Source of the DNA: Hygrophila difformis
Taxonomy: Eukaryota > Streptophyta > Magnoliopsida > Lamiales > Acanthaceae
Assembly (NCBI GenBank): GCA_030278955.1
Contig: JAOANR010000006.1
Coordinates: 51,860,915 to 51,924,914, forward strand
Length of the DNA: 64,000 nt
Reading direction: 5' to 3'
Of this stretch, positions 34,708 through 45,949 are shown in pieces. The stretch's first letter is position 1. Every line of letters begins with the position of its first letter. A program made the position numbers and the translations under genes. Under the pieces are notes generated by a model, which was not told the DNA's origin, ran no database searches, and saw only the letters and a program-made list of their open reading frames with translations.

Positions 34708-37700
34708 ATGAGTCGAGAAGGAGCGTCTAACACTCGTCCACCATTGTTCGACGGAAATGACTATGCCTATTGGAAAGCCAGGATGCGCAATTACCTGCTG
34801 GCACAAGGAGATGGTGTTTGGGACTCAGTCTTGGAGCCATGGATTCATCCAACAAGAACTATTCGATCTGGAGAAGGAGAAACAACCACAACTACAATTC
34901 GACCCGCGACAAATGCCGAGCTCACTCAGGCTGAGAGGACTGCAAGATCAGCGAATTATACAGCTCTCAACGCGATTAGTGGTGCAATGGACGAAGCGCA
35001 ATTCAGAATGATCGCCAACTGCACATCTGCTTACGAGGCTTGGAACTTCTTGGAGACTCAACACGAAGGTTCTGAAGATGTCAAGACGACGCGTCTACAA
35101 CGGATTGAATCGATTTTTGACAGTTTAAGGATGACGAACGATGAGGATATCACTTCATACTTTGGGAGATTTCAAGACATTGTTAACCAAGCAACAGCTC
35201 TTGGGATGACCTTTGAATCATCTAAGCTCGTGAGGAAGTTTCTTAGAACCGTGTCTAAGAAGTATTCTGCGAAGGTTGCAGCCCTTGAAGAGGTGGAGAA
35301 AATCAAGACCATGTCATTGAGAGAACTAGTCGGCATTCTTCAAACATACGAGATCAATCACTTAGCTACTGAAAAATCAAGCAAGAACATTGCATTCAAG
35401 GCTGAGGAAGAGCCTGCTGAAAGCTTTGAAGAAGAGGTTTCTTTGCTCTCCAAGAGAATCGGTAGAATGCTTCAGAATAAGCATTTCAAGAAATTTCAAA
35501 AGAAGAACAGATGTTCTGACAACCCAGTGACAACCGAGAAGCAGAACAGCAAATTTGAGAAGAAAACTGATGGGAAATTCAGGAAACCAAAGAAGGATAG
35601 AGATGATGACAGATCCGAGAAATCTTATGAGATTATATGTTTTGAATGTAATGGGAGAGGCCATGTCAGAAAGGAGTGCCCTACTGCCAAGAAAAGGAGA
35701 GGAAAGGCACTTCAAGCTACACTAAGTGACAATGATTCCGAAGATGAACCTGAGGAAGAACAATCCAGTGATGAAGATGATGTAGTTGCCTTTGTTACGA
35801 GAGAAGCCAGTCCAGATCCCTTGGAAGGTAATCCTGAGTCAATAAAGTTAATTGCTGACATTTCATCTATTGTTTCAGGTGAATCAGGTAGTCTTTATGC
35901 CGAGCTTGTTGAAATCTATGAAGAACTTAAGGAAGAATATGAAGAAGCTGTACAGGAAAATGAGCTGTTGTCGAAACAACTCACTGACATCCGTCTGACT
36001 CTGGACAAAGCAGAAGCTGAAAAGATTAAGGCAATTGATGATCTAAAAGTTCTTAAGGGAAAGTATGATGAAGTAAAGCTTCAAATTTCTACTGTGACTA
36101 AAGAGAAGGAATTACTCAGAGAGGAATCTATAAAATTGAAAGTTAGAGTTGCTGACCTAGAGAAGATGACCAAAGGGAAAGGTAAACTTGATGAAGTTTT
36201 GTCTATTGGAAAAAGCTATAGAGACATGACTGGTATTGGGTACAAGAATCAAGCATCTACTGGAAAGAGACTATTTGTTAGTGGTGGAAATCTGAATGCT
36301 GAAGAAAGTTCACTGACACATCAGAATGTTCCTACATCACCCAAACGACGAAGAGACTGTCTCTATTGCAACTTACCTGGTTACACAGCTGAAACGTGCA
36401 TGAGGATAGTTCGTGACCTTATGAACGGACGTCCAGTAGTTTGGCCTCATGAAGACCTAAAGAAGAAGATTCGAATTCAGATGGAATGGGTGCCAAAGAG
36501 GAAAGAAAGTAATTGCTTTGTTGTCCTATCATCGCAACAACAACCACGTTCCAGAAAGTGGTACTTTGATTCAGGCTGTTCTAGACACATGACAGGTAGT
36601 AAGGAGATCCTCAATAACTTTACAGACAAAGACTGTGGAGATGTAGTCTTTGGTGATGGTGCTAGAAGCAAGATCACTGGTTATGGTAATGTAAAGGATG
36701 GTGAACTTTCTAAACTTTCTAGAGTTTATCATGTTGAAGGGCTTACTACTAATCTCATTTCAATTAGTCAATTGTGTGATGAAGATTCTCTTGTTATTTT
36801 TAATAAATTTCTTTGTCAAGTATTTGATCACAGGAGAAACAATATTATGACTGGTAAACGTTCTAAGAACAATTGCTATACTTTGGAGGCTAATCTAGAT
36901 CAGGCACTTGTAAGCATAGATGACCTCACAAATTTATGGCACAAGAAGCTTGGACATCTCAACTATCAATCATTGTACAAGCTAAGTTGTTCAGCCGCTG
37001 TCAGAGGTCTGCCTAAACTACACAACAACAAAGATCTTACATGTGTGGACTGTTCAAAAGGAAAGCAAACCCGAGCTCAACATAAGAAGACAGATGGAGT
37101 CTCTACAGATCATTGCTTAGAACTAATTCATATGGATCTTATGGGTCCAATAGAAACTGAAAGCCTAAATGGCAAAAGGTATGTTTTAGTTTGTGTTGAT
37201 GATTTTTCGAGATTCACTTGGGTATGTTTTCTCAGGAGCAAAGATGAAGCCTTCCAACACTTTGAAAAACTAAGCCTGAAGTTGATGAATGAAAAGCAAA
37301 CTAAAATTCAAAGGATCCGTTCTGATCATGGTAGAGAGTTTGAGAATCAGGAGTTTGAACATTTCTGCAACAACCATGGAATATTTCATGAGTACTCTGC
37401 CCCAAAGACACCTCAACAGAATGGAATTGCTGAAAGGAAGAATAGGACACTTCAAGAGATGGCACGTTCAATGCTACATGCTACTGCACTTGGAAAATCA
37501 TTTTGGGCCGAAGCAATTCATACAGCTTGCCACATCATCAATCGTGTGTTGTTGAGACCTCATACTAACAACACTCCATATCAAATCTGGAATGGTAAAA
37601 CTCCTACTGTTAAATACTTTCATATTTTTGGATGTAAATGTTTTGTCTACAGGGATAGAGAGCAAATTAAGAAGTTTGATGCTAGAGCTGAAGAAGGATG

Positions 37701-39648
37701 GTTTTTGGGTTACTCCAATAACTCAAGAGCTTACCGAGTTTATCTGATCCAATCTCGAAAGGTTATTGAAACAGTAAATGTCCTTTTTGAGGATAAATAT
37801 TGTTTACCTAGAGATTATGATGATGATATAGCCCCAAGCGTTGATACTCCATTAGATATTCCTGATGTTGGTACATCCAGTCAACAACAGTCAAAAGGAA
37901 TAGTCATTAATGATGATGGAGAAGATGATCATGAAGATAATCCAGAGGATGATGATTCGAGTGCTAAAGCTGATGTTTCTGATAAGAGAAGAGGTCCAAG
38001 GACTTTAAAGCATCACTCACAACAAGACATTATAGGTGATCCAAGTGCTCAACGTCTAACTCGAAGCAAGAAGGTCAATTACAGAGAACTGGCAGGACTA
38101 AATTGCTTCATATCTAGAGTGGAACCTAAGAATGTATCCGAAGCCCTACAAGATGAATATTGGATAGCAGCCATGCAGGATGAGTAGATCCAGTTTGAAA
38201 GAAACGATGTTTGGGAGTTGGTTGAACAACCGAAGAACATCAATGTCATTGGCACGAAATGGGTCTTTAGGAATAAAACTGATGAGCAAGGCAACATTAT
38301 AAGGAATAAAGCTCGCCTAGTTGCTCAAGGTTTTACACAGATAGAAGGTCTGGATTATGGTGAAACGTTTGCACCTGTTGCAAGGATGGAAGCTGTTCGA
38401 ATTTTGTTAGCATTTGCATGCTCTATGGATTTCAAGTTGTATCAACTGGACATCAAGACAGCTTTCTTAAATGGGAAGATCAAAGAGGAGATATTTGTGG
38501 CACAACCTACTGGTTTTGAAGATCCTACTAGACCGAATCATGTATATCGAGTAAAGGGTGCACTTTATGGACTAAAGCAAGCTCCTAGAGCTTGGTATGA
38601 TCGATTGTCTTCATTTCTCATTAATAATGGATATAAGAGAGGAGAAGCTGATAAGACGATGTTTGTGAAGCATGAAGACAACCACTTCATAATTGCACAG
38701 GTATATGTTGATGATATAATTTTTGGATCGACGTCTGAACATCTCAGAAACAACTTTGTTCAAGCTATGCAATCAGAGTTCGAGATGAGCATGATGGGAG
38801 AGTTGACTTACTTTTTGGGACTTCAAGTGAAACAAATGAAAGATGGAATGTTTCTTAGTCAAGAAAAGTATGCTCGGAATATGCTAAAGAGATTCAAGTT
38901 GGAAGATAGCAAGATTGCTAGAACTCCACAGGGTCAACAACAGAAGTTATCTAAAGATGATGAAGGAGCAAGTGTAGACCAGAAGCTATATAGAAGCATG
39001 ATTGGAAGTTTACTCTACTTAACAGCTACTAGACCAGACATATCCTTTAGCACCGGAGTTTGTGCTAGATTTCAAGCAAACCCTAAGGAAGTACATTTGA
39101 AAGCTGTTAAACGCATCATGAGATATGTGAAAGGAACTATTGGATTAGGGATTTGGTTCTCTAAAAGATCAAGTTTGGATTTGATAGGGTTCACTGACTC
39201 GGATTGGGCAGGATGTTGTGATGACAGAAGGTCAACAACGGGAGGATGTTTCTATCTAGGAAATAATCTAGTATGTTGGTTTTCTAGAAAGCAGAACATA
39301 GTTGCACTATCTACAGCGGAAGCAGAGTATATTGCTGCAACATGCTGCTGCTCACAATTGATGTGGATGAAACAAGTCTTATGTGATTATGGGATCAAAA
39401 AGGATGATTTCAAGGTGTATTGCGACAATACAAGTGCAATTAACATTTCAAAGAATCCTGTTCTACATAGTCGCAGCAACATTATTGATATAAGGTATCA
39501 TTTTATAAGAGATTTGGTTGAAGAGGGTGTGTGCAACATTGAGCATATTGGGACGTTGGAACAACGGGCTGACATCCTTACTAAAGCACTCGACGGTGAA
39601 AGGTTTGAAACACTTAGATCTACTATGGGCCTTTGCTATTCTAGTTAA
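34708..39648 (+). pseudogene. Copia gag-pol polyprotein with one internal stop
   Basis: One frame of 1646 codons from ATG 34708, interrupted only by TAG at 38185-38187 (codon 1160), just before the RT domain. Order: gag (PPLFDGNDYAYWKARM near 12), zinc knuckle CFECNGRGHVRKEC near 311, a Glu/Lys-rich coiled coil near 400-490, a second knuckle-like CLYCNLPGYTAETC near 551 whose His is Tyr, protease FDSGCSRHMTG near 619, integrase zinc finger (HKKLGH to CVDC) near 745, the integrase D-D-E region (MDLMGP, SDHGREFEN, PQQNGIAERKNRT), RT with YVDDIIFGS near 1333, and RNase H with TDSDWAG, STAEAEYIA and DNTSAINIS. The catalytic motifs look whole. Whether the stop is tolerated is unknown; RT and RNase H lie after it. 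Confidence 0.95.
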
Positions 39649-39928
39649 ATTTGATCATGTCTATGTTTATTTTTGCATTTACACTTGATCTAGTCCATAA
39701 GTTTTGTAGGCCCAAATTCAGTTTGGATAGAGTTTTTTTTTGGGAGAAACTGTCGTCCTACAGTCATGATGACTGCAAACTGACGCCTCAGTCACGTCGC
39801 ACGTCAGGGAAAACCGTCGTCTCTCTCTCGCCTCTTCATCTTCATTTTTCTCTCTTTATAATCGATAGTTTGGGTTTTCATTTTACTTCATATCAGTTTC
39901 TAGCTTGAGTTTTGCAGATTTTCTACCT

Positions 39929-41497
39929 ATGGCTTCATCTTCCTCAACCAATCTACCCGAAAAGGCCTCTGATCCATCTCAAACAACTTCAGAGCCTCCG
40001 ATTACTTCAGATAACCCAAATCTTTCTGAAAATGTAGTTGAGGAACACAATGTTACGCCTGAAACCACTACTCAAAATCCCACTGAAGCTGTTGAAACCC
40101 AACTTGCAGAGTTTGCTGAGAATGCTGAGCCTATTGTCACTATGTATCCAACCCCTCCTCCTAGTCCAGTGCAAAACCCTCCTCAGGATCCTACTCCAAA
40201 CCCTACTGAGAAATCTACTGAAAACCCCACTGAAAATACTCCAAATCCTGTCGATGTTGAAGCCGAACATGTCCAGGAAGAAGAAGAAGACCATATTCTG
40301 CCTCATGATGAACCAGAGGTTCCAGAACAAGCTGATGTTGGAACCGAGGTCCGACGACCAACTACTAGGTCTTCTCAAAGGAAGAAGCGGAGCACCTCTA
40401 CCAGTGATGTTGGTACACCTGCGAAACGACCAAGGACCCAGAGGACTCCAGAGACCACAAAGCGAGATTTACAGTCACAACGAGCATTCAACATGACATA
40501 CTTCACCAAGGAAATGATGCTTTTCGGAACCAAAGACCTTGTCAACAGAAAGTTCATCCCAGAGGAGACTTTTGTCCACTCTTCATACACGGACCTAGGG
40601 TTCGTTGAGTTTCTTGAAGAAAGACATTTACTGAAATGGTCAAGGGTGTTTAAAGCTTACTCTCCAACACTGGTCAGAGAGTTCTACGCCAATTTACATC
40701 CTGATGTTCTCAACAAAAAGTCTCAGTGGTTCGGTAAGATATACATTAGAGGCAAGTTTATTGATTTAACTCCTGGTGTTATCAATGCGTTGTTAGAACT
40801 TGCACCAAACGACGATCTCGGTGATCCAATGGAGTATTTGCCTCATTCGCCTGCCGACATTGCCTACACCATTTCAAATGAGAGGGCCTTCGACTTTGGC
40901 CGGAAGAAGTGCAGTGTTTCTGACATGACCATGAAATTTCACTGCTTGTTCTATTTGTGTCATGCAAACATCCTGCCAACATCGAACGCCTCACAGCCTT
41001 CACTGGAAATGGGTAAACTTTTGTTTTGTATTGATTCTGGAATAGAACTTATGAATTTTGGTCTGCTGGTTTTGAAGCGTATGCTAGGTTTTACTCGTGA
41101 TCTAATCACAAAGACTGCTAGTCTACCATACCCTGGTCTTATCACTTTGTTGCTGCATCACAATGGCATTAAGACCAAGAAGGATGATCTGATCAAGATA
41201 AATGCTCATTCCCCTTCCCAAGAGCTTTGTGACAAGCATAATGACTTCAAGGAAGGACCACCACCGTCTGGAACCGATCTCATTTTACAGATCAAATCTG
41301 AGTTGCTTGCCCTTAGTGACAAGCAGACAAAGATCAGTCAGGAAGCCATAGCCACCAAGCGCAAGATTGCACAGATTATAAGTATGCTTCCAGGTTCCCT
41401 GTCTCCAACCCGCAAGGCCTCTTCAAGTGGAGCTCGTTCTGAAGAGCAGAATCCATTTGCTGATGAGGAAGAGGATTCTTCAGATGGAGTAGTTTGA
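39929..41497 (+). CDS. Additional 3' ORF of the Sirevirus-like element (putative plant transposon protein)
   Basis: A 522-residue ORF between RNase H and the 3' LTR. The N-terminal 150 residues are rich in Pro, Thr, Glu and Asn (PTPNPTEKSTENPTENTPNP) and look disordered, followed by a basic patch (TTRSSQRKKRS and AKRPRTQRTPETTKRD) that could be a nuclear signal. Residues from about 190 form a folded-looking domain (TDLGFVEFLEERHLL, LVREFYANLHPDVL, IYIRGKFIDLTPGVINALLEL) resembling the 'putative plant transposon protein' domain often found in extra ORFs of plant LTR elements. An acidic C-terminus follows. There is no signal peptide or transmembrane segment, so it is not envelope-like. The ATG at 39929 is the first methionine; an upstream in-frame TTG was not accepted. 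The frame is fully open despite the stop in pol. Function unknown. Confidence 0.8.
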   Translation: MASSSSTNLPEKASDPSQTTSEPPITSDNPNLSENVVEEHNVTPETTTQNPTEAVETQLAEFAENAEPIVTMYPTPPPSPVQNPPQDPTPNPTEKSTENPTENTPNPVDVEAEHVQEEEEDHILPHDEPEVPEQADVGTEVRRPTTRSSQRKKRSTSTSDVGTPAKRPRTQRTPETTKRDLQSQRAFNMTYFTKEMMLFGTKDLVNRKFIPEETFVHSSYTDLGFVEFLEERHLLKWSRVFKAYSPTLVREFYANLHPDVLNKKSQWFGKIYIRGKFIDLTPGVINALLELAPNDDLGDPMEYLPHSPADIAYTISNERAFDFGRKKCSVSDMTMKFHCLFYLCHANILPTSNASQPSLEMGKLLFCIDSGIELMNFGLLVLKRMLGFTRDLITKTASLPYPGLITLLLHHNGIKTKKDDLIKINAHSPSQELCDKHNDFKEGPPPSGTDLILQIKSELLALSDKQTKISQEAIATKRKIAQIISMLPGSLSPTRKASSSGARSEEQNPFADEEEDSSDGVV

Positions 41498-41876
41498 TCC
41501 ATCAAGGGGGAGAAACAAGTGTGGTGGTGTCTGATTTGGTGGAGGTCATCTCGATGTGGTATGGTTGTTGGTACATTTGGGTAACACTTTTCTGACTCTG
41601 TCTAAACTTTTTAATGTTTTTGGTGATTGTCTGCTGATGGATGTTTAAACTTTGTGATGATGACACTGTTTTGATGATTATGTTTGTTTGTTTTTGGATG
41701 AATTGTGATGGACTTTTGGTGATGGACTATTGACTCTCTATTACTGTCGTCTTGTTTGGAACTTTACTTTGTTGATATTTTGTTATGTTGGTTGATGTGC
41801 TTATCTATCATAATCTGAATTGATTATTGCTTGCATTTCTGATAGACACCTTGTTTGATGGATCAACATCTCCATG

Positions 41877-41891
41877 AAATGTGGGGGAGAT
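41877..41891 (+). other. Polypurine tract of the copia element
   Basis: AAATGTGGGGGAGAT immediately before the 3' LTR, the expected start of plus-strand DNA synthesis. Confidence 0.88.
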
Positions 41892-42576
41892 TGTTAATAC
41901 TGTGTTGTGACAACTTAACCTTGTACTTTTCATTGAGATGTTTATCAGGTGTTGGCATATCAGGCTGACGACGACATTAACTCTGCAGGCAGTTATTTGT
42001 GTCTTTCTATTTAATCGCAGAGTCTGTAATCTAGATAGAGGATTATTCATTGTGAAGTATTATTGATAGATTAGATTACAGAGTTAGAGTGAGAGAGTCT
42101 TCCGTTTTCGTTCTTCAAGATTTGAGTTGATCATATTCATTTGAAGAATCGAGAATCAAGAAAGGGATTACTTTGATAATATCTGAAGATATTTGAGCGT
42201 TTTACTATTGAAAGAATCTGGAGCAATCCGGTGAAGAGATGGAAATCACATGGTGAATGACAGACTGAGGTCCGATCTTGAAGATTGCAACTAGGGGAGT
42301 TTCCTACAGACGTTAAGGGGGAGTTCCGACGACGTCTGCTCAACTAGGTTTGATCATCTAGTGGTGAGGTTGATCTTGAGTTAGATTTTGGATAGTGAGT
42401 CTGTATTCGTGATTTTTAGTCTATTGGAGTCACCTGGATTGGTATCCCCCAGATGTAGGTCGGAAGGACCGAACTGGGTTAACAAATTGATGTGTTCTTT
42501 ACTGCTTTCATTATTACGTAGTTAGAACAACTCATAAACACCCGTAACAGAATCTTGAATCACAAAGGGACCTACA
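41892..42576 (+). repeat. 3' LTR of the copia element
   Basis: 685 bp. Differences from the 5' LTR: GGCATATC against GGCACATC, GTCTTCCG against GTCTTTTCG, and CTAGGGGAG against CTAGAGGAG. Confidence 0.95.
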
Positions 42577-42581
42577 ATATT

Positions 42582-43062
42582 CAATAGCAATAGCAGATCG
42601 TTTACTTAAGTAGATTTGATCGGGTTATATGCTTGTTTGATAAGTAACATATTGGAGAACAGATTGAAAATTATACGTATTGAATATGTTATCTAGTAAT
42701 TGTTACATGTTACCCATCAAATATTTTGTAACTATTACTCTATGCAGGTTAGATCTACCATTAATATCTACTATTCAAATATGTCTATGATTATATCCAA
42801 ACAAGGCCAAAATTCGGTAAAAATATTGTTACTCGAGGTACAAGATGAATGCATGTATACATTCACGCTGAAATTCAAATTCAAAGATCCGATATTACTA
42901 GAACAAAGAAGCGGAAAATAATCATGTATTAAATCTAAGAAACCGATAGATGGATTGTATAAGAAGTTTGAAGGAAAGTGAGGCAATGTAAAGAAGCACT
43001 AACAGTGATAGCAACAATCGACCATGGACTACGAGGATAGTTTTGATAGAGATCAGCCGCCT
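42582..43062. other. Host DNA right of the copia insertion
   Basis: AT-rich sequence without recognised genes or repeats, collinear with the DNA left of the insertion (33951 and before). Confidence 0.5.
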
Positions 43063-43310
43063 AGGTATTGTATTTTCTATCGCACTGCTCGTTTAGTTCC
43101 TTCCTCACTTTATCGAAAATACCAGCGTTGTTCATTCCATATGTCTCGATCCCTTGGAACACTTTGACCACTTCTCGTCACTCCCCAAGGTGCTGAATAG
43201 TATACCCTTCTCTCGGAGTATTCGGACGTCTTTTGAAGTATCAATCAGGGACTTCATAAAATCAATATAATCATATAATGGCAATATCCGCTGAGCACCC
43301 TGGATTCATT
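43063..43310 (-). pseudogene. DUF247 family gene fragment
   Basis: The minus strand translates to YIDFMKSLIDTSKDVRILRE, KGILFSTLGSDE, then (after a frame change) KVFQGIETYGMNNAGIFDKV and RKELNEQCDRKYN. DUF247 proteins have a conserved block of the form 'fid.LidtaeDv.lLr.kGii...lGsdeeva.lFn.l' (family knowledge), which this follows closely. Only this portion is visible, flanked by non-coding sequence. DUF247 proteins are plant-specific, poorly understood, often clustered and frequently pseudogenised. Confidence 0.6.
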
Positions 43311-43439
43311 TCCTAGGCCACCACATGGTGGAACAATGCCCCTCATGTTTTATGATCGACTAACAAGATAGGAATATGAAGCTTCCGACAGATGCAACGG
43401 GAAGTGAATCTTATGTCTTCTAAGAAACAAGAACTTGGC

Positions 43440-43634
43440 CTACATATGAATTGATGCCTTTCGTCTAGAGGTACGTGACAGACCAATGCGGCAGACTGAT
43501 GTTTCTCAGAAGTTAGCAAATGTATTAGTTGATTACCGTATCATTTGTTCATCTATTGCCGAGAAAAAGAAGAAGACCCAAACTGTTAATTATATGATTA
43601 TTGGATTGCGTCCTTCTATGCATCAAAGTGTGGA
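43440..43634 (+). other. Short coding-like stretch of unknown origin
   Basis: The plus-strand translation is open for about 60 codons (VRDRPMRQTDVSQKLANVLV, then VDYRIICSSIAEKKKKTQTV and NYMIIGLRPSMHQSVDS) and ends at a stop just where the copia LTR begins. The family is not recognised. It could be the end of a host gene into which the copia element inserted. Confidence 0.3.
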
Positions 43635-43638
43635 TAGC

Positions 43639-43837
43639 TGAAAGAGTGATTAGAAAATCACAGATGGTTTGGTGATTGTTGTAAATCCTATATATAAAAT
43701 ATTGGATACAAATGTTTACAGCTGTGTCCCATTAACAACGGAGAACTAAATAGAGAAAGATAGACAAATACATAAATTTACACAATAGTATACAATCACC
43801 AATTATGACTATATCAATTATAATTACTGCTATTACA
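43639..43837 (-). repeat. 3' LTR of the truncated copia element
   Basis: The minus strand begins TGTAATAGCAGTAATTATAA after a purine tract (GCTTGAAGGGG) and ends ATCACTCTTTCA. No second LTR is present in the window. Confidence 0.65.
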
Positions 43838-45939
43838 CCCCTTCAAGCGCTGTGTAGGGTGAAGGCATACGCAAAGCATGGAACATAGAAACTCAAAAGC
43901 CGGACGAAGGAGGCTTTTAGTGAAGATATCCGCCAGTTGAAGATGAGAAGGGACAAAATCAGTCCTGAGTTTATCAGAGGAGACCAACTCACAAACAAAA
44001 TGGTAATCTAGGTCAATATGCTCGGCACGTTTTATGTGCAACATGATTTTGACTCAAGAAAATGACACTTCTGATATTAGAGAGTAAGGTAGGGCGAGTG
44101 GAAGGGAGAGCTTGTAGTTCCTTAAGAACATTCGTAAGACACACTAGCTCAACCGCTGCATGAGCCATAGCTCGGTACTCAGATTCACAACTAGAACGAG
44201 CAACGGTAGGTTGCTTTTTGGCACATCAGGAAACGAGATTACCCCCAAGAAAGATTGAGTATCCATATGTGGAACGACGAGTCTCAATACAATGTGCCCA
44301 ATCTGCATATGAATATCCGAAGAGAGAAGTATCAGGCCATTTAGTGAAGGAGAGACCATAATGTAGTGTCCCTTTGACGTAAAGAAGTATACGCTTAACA
44401 ACTAAAAAAATGAGCATCTGTTGGAGAATGGAGGAATTGACTAACGGAGCTTACAACATATGATAAATCAGGCCGGGTGATGGTTAAGTATTGTAGAGCG
44501 CCAACTAGAAATCTGTACAAGGTAGGATCAGCTAACGTAGAGCCAGTGCTGATTAGAGATTCCTCCGTGGCCAATGGTGTGGAAACAGGCTTGGAGTCTA
44601 ACAAGTCTGCACGCTGAAGAATGTCATGTGCATACTTAGCCTGGCCAACAAATAGGCCATTTGGAGTATAGGAGACTTCCAGACCAAGAAAATGACAATT
44701 GCCCGAGGTCTTTAATAGCAAACTCTTGGTGAGTGCGTGATATAAATTTTTGAAGAGCAATAGTGTCATTTCCTGTAAGAAATATGTCATTCACATAAAG
44801 CAACAAATATATGATAGTAGGTCTACTGTGGAAATTGAAAAGGGAAGAGTCTGCCCGACTTTGAACAAAGCCCAAGCTAATGAGATAAGAGCTAAATCAT
44901 TGAAACCAAGCAAGAGGGGCCTGCCGAAGTCCGTACAAAGCCTTCTTCAAACGACAAATATGGTCAGGATAGCGTCGATCGACAAAACCAGGAGGTTGAG
45001 ACATGAAGACAGGTTTGTTAAGAATGCCATTAAGGAAAGCATTCTTAACATCTAGCTGATGTAGAGACCACCCATGTTGTATTGTAAGAGTTAGAACAAC
45101 CCGAACTGTGATAGCCTTAACATGACTGAAAGTATGATGAAAGTCGGAGCCAGGTATCTGAGTAAATCCTTGAGCAACCAAGCGAGCTTTGTGACACTCT
45201 ATAGAGCCACCAGCACGAAATTTAGTACGAAAAACCCACTTTGAACCATGTTAGCACCAGAGAGACGCGGCACTAGAGTCCAAGTGTTATTCGAGCGTAG
45301 AGAATCAATTTCTTCCTCCATAGCAGCTAGCCATTCTGGGTGCTTAGCAGCGGACTTGAATCCACGAGGCACAGATGGTGCACTAAGGGCCGCGAGGAGA
45401 GCTGTAGTGGTCATGTCAACTGGATAATGTGGTTTGAATATGCCAGCACGAGATCGTGTAATCATTGGATGAGATGGTACTGGCATGGGTTCCATGAGAG
45501 GGGGTGGTGCTGGTTGTAACAAAGGAGATAATACAGGAGAAGTGTGAGGAGGTGGAGTTGGAGGGGATGACATGGTATCAACGTCATCATCTATCAAAAC
45601 AGGGGCTACTCGAGTAAGTGGATCATCGGGTATGGAGCTAGAGTGGATGGTCGGAGAAGGAGATGGACATGAAGGTGGTGAGGAAACATGAAGAAATGTC
45701 GTCAACTCAAGATCTGTAAGGCGAGTTGAGGAAGGAATTCGACAAAATGGAAAACAGTGCTCATCAAACTGGGCATGTCGAGTAACAAAAATTTTAGAGC
45801 TGTCGGGATCAAAACAACGGAAGCCTTTTTGAATACTGCTGTAACCGAGGAAAATGCAGACACGACTTCGTGGCTCGAACTTATGAGCTACATAATCCCA
45901 AAGGTATGGATACATGCCGTAGCCCAAATAATAACTCAA
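43838..45939 (-). pseudogene. Copia pol remnant: integrase C-terminus, RT, RNase H
   Basis: Minus-strand segments in order: integrase C-terminal part (YVAHKFEPRSRVCIFLGYSS, KGFRCFDPDSSKIFVTRH), a Pro/Ser-rich linker, RT (MVAQGFTQIPGSDFHHTF, LDVKNAFLNGILNKPVFMSQ, KKALYGLRQAPLAWF), a frame change, YLLLYVNDIFLTGN (YVND in place of YVDD), then RNase H (SYADWAHCIETRRSTYGYSI) and the end HLQLADIFTKSL. Frameshifts occur near 45200, 44880 and 44400. Gag, protease and the integrase core are missing. Confidence 0.9.
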
Positions 45940-45949
45940 AAGGCTTAGT

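Larger units (their letters stand above)
33957..42576 (+). mobile_element. Complete, young Ty1/copia retrotransposon, Sirevirus type
   Basis: An 8620-bp element with TG...CA LTRs (33957-34642 and 41892-42576), a perfect 5-bp target duplication ATATT, a tRNA-Met primer site (34646-34657) and a polypurine tract before the 3' LTR. The LTRs differ by about three substitutions and one single-base indel over 685 bases, indicating a very recent insertion. Gene order is gag, protease, integrase, RT, RNase H, the copia order, followed by an additional ORF. A gag with long coiled coil, the large size and the extra 3' ORF place it with the Sirevirus (SIRE/Maximus) group. The only obvious lesion is one stop codon in the polyprotein. 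Confidence 0.95.
43639..45948 (-). mobile_element. Truncated Ty1/copia element, minus strand
   Basis: Holds a short 3' LTR (43639-43837) and the C-terminal half of a copia polyprotein. The 5' half ends abruptly at the Athila-like LTR start (45950). The short LTR and RT sequence suggest an Ale/Retrofit-like lineage, which is an inference. Frames are broken in several places. Confidence 0.88.

Noticed and set aside
39905..39928. Upstream extension of the extra copia ORF starting at TTG
   Set aside because: Non-ATG initiation is not supported; the first methionine at 39929 is the better start.
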